64,000 bases of DNA from Bilabrum cf. latius. Its lineage: Eukaryota; Bigyra: Bicosoecida; Bigyra; Bicosoecida. Below the pieces are notes generated by a model. The model ran no database searches. It was not told where the DNA came from and saw only the letters and a list, made by a program, of their open reading frames with translations. Numbering within the stretch: the stretch's first letter is position 1; each line of letters opens with the position of its first letter. Location: positions 1,302,001 to 1,366,000 of the forward strand of contig OZ237735.1 in the NCBI GenBank assembly GCA_965178125.1, read 5' to 3'. Below are positions 60,394 to 64,000 of this stretch, piece by piece. The translations under genes were made by a program, and so were the position numbers.

Positions 60394-63360
60394 TCAATTT
60401 AGCGCCAGCGGCACTCCTACGGCGTGCTTAGATGCAGACACCAGTACGCCATCTATATCTTCGTCTGACGATAGCGGGATCTCTAGCTCCGCACTGGACA
60501 GACCAGGTGAGCTTGCTGTCACGGTCACCGAAGTCGAAGCGGCCGGCAGCCCTCTTACGTCCCCGTTCACAGATGCGACCCGAACACCCCCTCCGAGCTC
60601 GGCAGAGCCTCCATTGATCTCAACAAGTCGCGTTCGGTGTGCCGCTGAGGTGGCAGATACCTCTGTCGATCGTAAAATGGCGCGCACCAGGCCATGGAAA
60701 GCAGAGCGGGACGAGCTCTTGGGCTACTCTAGCGAGGCTGGGTCCCCGTTGTCCACGCCGTACACCACCGCAGGTCCCGACTTGATTGCGAACGTGACAA
60801 CGTTAGATGCACCCCAGACCTGCACCCCGTTCGAGTCTACCACGGTGGCGCGCACCATGGCTGCATCCTTGCCGTCGCTCACCAGCTTACCGGTGCCAGT
60901 ACCAGTGCGTGGAACGGGTGCATCCAGCTGCAGCTCGATACGGTCTGGCTTGCCCGGCGTGATACGAGTATGTGTATCCACAGCGCTACCGCTGGCGTCC
61001 AGCCCTACGGCAGTCAGGTTGCCTGCCTCGAACGTGATCGGTCCGAAGGTCAGCTCCCCGGAGAACATGTCGCGACCAGCGGGCTTGCTGCCCACCTGCT
61101 TCCCATTCAGCAGCAGCTGCACCTAATCCACACCCTGCGCAATGACCTTTACGCTTCGAGTAGCATGCGTGCTGTTCTCTGGCCACTGGTCCGCGATGTG
61201 TACGGATGCCGTTTCGTACTGAAGAGGAGGCACACCGTGATCGACAGAGCCGTTCCGGTTTTGCAGCCACCATTGCCTGTAGAAGTACGCGTTGGACTTT
61301 GCAAATCCACTGAGATCGAACTGTCCGTAAGAACTGCTCGTCCGGGGAAACGTGTGGCCCTCGCCGTAGTAGCCGAACAGGGTCCAGGTGTAGCTGCCGG
61401 AAGTGAAGTCAAGACCGAGTGAGCTGTTCGTCTGGGATGCTGCACAGCCCGAGCTCTCGTCGCTGTAATGGTTTTTGTCCGGCCACATCTCATCCCTATC
61501 TTGCTGACAGGAGCAGCACTCGGAAGCGATGGTGGGCTTGTGGGTGAAGTTTTTGTGGAAGTCGATGAACGAAGAGGCGCCCTTGTGAGAGAAACCTTGC
61601 ACGTCGATGTCCTTCGTCTCCTCATCACCAAAGTTGCCGATCATGTTGGCAGTGGTCGTAACATGGGGCGCGTACTGCTGCATAAGCTGCTTCATCTGGT
61701 CCGCGATCGCCGGGTCAGAGCTGCATCCGTTTTCGTTGCAGAAACTCATTAGAACCACGCTCGCTCTAGCACGATCCCGCCTCAGCAAGTCGCGGAATGC
61801 GTTGTAATACTCATCACCGTCCCTGTAGTTGCGGTGCTCATCCATAACCATGATTCCTAAACGGTCTGCTACATCCAGAAGCACAGGCACGGGAGCGTTG
61901 TGTGACATGCGCCGCGCATTTCCGCCCACTGCGCGCAGCATCTGCATGCGATACAGATTGATTCTGGCAGGCACAGCCATGCCAACCCCGCCGAAGTTGT
62001 CGTGGTCACAGAACCCCCGGTGCTTGAAGCCCTATCCGTTCAATGAAAAGCCCTTAGCGGCGTCGAAGTGCACAGCCCGGATACCGAACGGCTGGTCCAC
62101 CTGGTCCACTGACTCGCCTGACGGCCCGCCGCGGAGTACCGTAGTTCGCAGTGTGTACAAGTAGGGGTCTTGGACGGACCACAGCCGCACCTGTGACACA
62201 CTCATGTTCCCAGCCACAGTGAGAACCTCGCCAGGACTCACAGACACAGCGGGATTGACTGCGAGCCCAACCGCAGAGCCCGACCCGGACGTGTCCAGCA
62301 GCTCCACCTTGAGCACGGCCTCCTGAGGCTGCGAGTAACCGGGCACGCTAGAGTTGGAGTCTAGCGTGACATCAATGGCAAATCCCACCGATGCGTCCGA
62401 TGCCCGAAGCACGGATCGCCCAGGTGTAGACCTCTCCTGGTCCAGACGAACACGCGACACATCCACCTCCGACCACGCATCCACGCCGTCAAAGTCCACG
62501 TGCAGCGGGGCCACAGCTACGAGGTTCACATCTGTGAATAGACCACCGCCCGTGTACCACCAGCTAGAAGTCTTGGTGGCATCAATGAACAGGGCCAGCA
62601 CGTTTTCATCCTCAGGGTCAGTGCCGTACTGCACACTGCTGTCGTTGTCCAGCCGGATTTGGAATGGGGTGTAGCCCTACAAGTGGTGGGCAGACTGATT
62701 TCCGTTCAAGAATGCGGTCGTGTCGTGAAACGCTCCCTCAAATCGCACGAATACGCTCTTGGTGCCTGCCAATGATCGTGGCAAAAAGAAGTGTTTTCTG
62801 TACCAAGACACATTTCGTGGGAGGAATGCATTCCCCTCAGAGTTGCTGGCGCTAAAGTTGGCGTTCTCGATCATGAAATCGTGGGGCGCGCTGACAGTGG
62901 ACCAAGCCCCGTCATTGAATCCCTTGCTGCCTGGCCAGTTCAGGTTGGGCTTGCCGGAGCTGTTCCTGCCCTGTCCGACCCACGGCGACTTGCTGTCGTA
63001 GCACTTGCTGGGCTGGCCGATCCAACAGCCACCGCCCTTGTACTTAATTGGATCGAGGTACTGCCAGACGAGACAGTCAGGGGCTGCGCAGCACGACTGC
63101 CTGCACTATTCGGCAGTGCTGGCTGCCGGCACGTCCCCTAGCCCGACGCACTACACGCCTGACCTATCAACTGGGAAGGCATCTGCAGGGCAAGAAGCGT
63201 TCATGTAGATGCCAGTGTACTGCTTCAGTCCAAAGTTGAACGCAATTATTTCGCGTGAAGCAGCGACCGTTGCAGTTGCAGTTGCGAGCATCAGCCCGAT
63301 CTTGGCGAGCCTGCGAATGAGGGCAAATTTGGATGTTGTTCTACCGCATGCTATCAACAT
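60394..63360 (-). CDS. Secreted GH2 glycoside hydrolase (beta-galactosidase type)
   Basis: A single exon of about 988 residues (ATG 63360, TGA 60396-60394). Six in-frame TAGs: 60724, 61123, 62032, 62677, 63106, 63151. The N-terminus is a basic segment plus a hydrophobic stretch (LAKIGLMLATATATVAAS), a likely signal peptide or anchor. Next comes a Cys-rich PAN/apple-like segment (CRQSCCAAPDCLVWQYLD, GGCWIG). The GH2 sugar-binding domain follows (SWYRKHFFLP, VFVRFEGAFHDTTAFLNG), then the Ig-like domain and the TIM barrel (HRGFCDHDNFGGVG, GGNARRMSHN). The acid/base is Glu543 in SFCNENG and the nucleophile is probably Glu614 in TIASECCSC. The C-terminal beta domains have the usual NGDP motif and AFHGL. 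It hydrolyses terminal beta-galactosides or related sugars, probably outside the cell or in a lysosome-like compartment. The exact sugar cannot be read from sequence. Confidence 0.95.
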
Positions 63361-63700
63361 AACATAACTATAAGTAACAGTTTAGCAAGAGAAGCTTACA
63401 TGATCCCCTGAATTGGTTTTGCGCTGTCGGAATATGACGCGCAGCCCTTCTGTGATATACATAATACGGCACGCTACTAACACTCTAGACGCGCTCCTCG
63501 CCATGGCGGCCGCCAACGTCAAGACATGGTTGAACCAGAATGGGCAGTATGACGGGGTGCCGGCAGGGGGCGCCGGATGGAACGCGAACGCTGACGCTCT
63601 CCAGGGGGAAGTGGGTCCCTCTTTCGAACAAAATATCACATCCCCCATGCACTCCAGCCGCAAGCAAATCCAGTGGATAATCCTCAAGCTGTGGATCTTA
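63361..63700. other. Intergenic region upstream of the GH2 gene
   Basis: 340 bp between the GH2 start and the stop of the next minus-strand gene. AT-rich near 63361-63400, where a GH2 promoter is expected. A plus-strand ATG at 63503 opens a frame running to the window end, but I favour the minus-strand reading of the DNA beyond 63700. Confidence 0.4.
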
Positions 63701-64000
63701 TCAGTCAGCCCACACGAGCTCGTCGCTATCCCCGTGGCCATCTCCGGCATCTACCGACGACAGGTCGGGGGGATCGCTCACTCCCACTCGGAACGGCTTG
63801 AATCCGAACGTGCGATGACGAACCAAGGACTGCGACAAATCTCCGGCAGTTCCAGTTCCGTCAATTGGCGGGGTACCGCTCCTCTGATTGCGCTGTTGCG
63901 TGATTTGGTTGTGCATCCCGCGCACGCGGCGGATTGCTGCAGCTACCGAGTCAGCGCCGACAGTTATGCCATTCCGATTCCGAGTCGATGCGACCCCGGA
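63701..64000 (-). CDS. C-terminal fragment of an unidentified protein (continues past window)
   Basis: The minus-strand frame is open from the window edge to a TGA at 63703-63701, about 99 residues. It reads like a genuine C-terminus: a helical stretch (ADSVAAAIRRVRGMHNQITQ), a Ser/Thr-rich part, a basic-aromatic patch (FGFKPFRVGV) and an acidic end (GDSDELVWAD). No family recognised. The competing plus-strand frame from ATG 63503 is open over the same bases, so the strand choice is a judgement. The TGA stop agrees with the other genes. Confidence 0.45.
   Translation of the reverse strand, partial: SGVASTRNRNGITVGADSVAAAIRRVRGMHNQITQQRNQRSGTPPIDGTGTAGDLSQSLVRHRTFGFKPFRVGVSDPPDLSSVDAGDGHGDSDELVWAD

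Noticed and set aside
1-64000. Widespread pseudogenes with premature stop codons
   Set aside because: All interruptions are TAG, none TAA or TGA, and there are no matching frameshifts. Catalytic and structural motifs are intact across eleven unrelated genes.
63503-64000. Plus-strand gene starting at ATG 63503
   Set aside because: Open to the window end and starting MAAANVKTWLNQ, so not impossible. The minus-strand reading of 63701-64000 looks more like a natural protein terminus and ends in TGA.

Overview
This window is nuclear DNA from a GC-rich, gene-dense, flagellated unicellular eukaryote. Supporting signs are short GT-AG introns (about 83-183 nt), eukaryote-only proteins (PRP17/CDC40, RPAP1, a BEACH protein with a FYVE finger, a sperm-tail PG-repeat protein, a lipase maturation factor homologue) and no bacterial operon features. 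I cannot name the lineage.

The dominant feature is a non-standard genetic code. Read with the standard code, nearly every gene looks shattered by in-frame stops. Every one of those internal stops (about 116 in 11 genes) is TAG; none is TAA or TGA. Reading TAG as sense restores long, family-consistent proteins. At several sites where relatives have an almost invariant glutamine (lipase maturation factor T-Q-P, BEACH L-Q-x-G-K-F-D, RPAP1 Q-R, CDC40 F-x-x-Q) the codon here is TAG. I therefore read TAG as Gln (equivalent to NCBI table 15). TGA ends 13 of the 14 genes; TAA ends the other.

Layout. 1-2566 (+): C-terminal part of an unassigned, low-complexity-rich protein. 2599-5294 (-): PG-rich (SHIPPO) flagellar protein. 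5544-11036 (+): multi-pass class 3 lipase. 11150-14815 (+): lipase maturation factor homologue. 14971-17058 (+): splicing factor CDC40/PRP17. 17151-17435 (-): small tail-anchored protein. 17652-19233 (+): divergent aldo-keto reductase. 19414-21825 (-): RRM protein. 22002-23779 (+): M17 aminopeptidase. 23919-36045 (-): giant neurobeachin-like BEACH protein with a FYVE finger inside its PH-BEACH module. 36217-41175 (+): RPAP1. 41869-59426 (+): a ~5,660-residue CUB / Cys-rich / cadherin / IPT / multi-pass membrane protein. 60394-63360 (-): secreted GH2 glycosidase. 63701-64000 (-): probable C-terminus of a further gene.

The genes are packed tightly, with 32 to ~250 bp between most neighbours. 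Only two gaps approach 1 kb, both beside the giant membrane-protein gene, and they contain copies of a small dispersed repeat. Shared themes are membrane and secretory biology (lipase, lipase maturation factor, small tail-anchored protein, BEACH/FYVE trafficking protein, secreted GH2, giant adhesion receptor) and housekeeping RNA biology (CDC40, RPAP1, RRM). I saw no tRNA (including no tRNA-Gln with a CUA anticodon), rRNA, CRISPR array or intact transposon.
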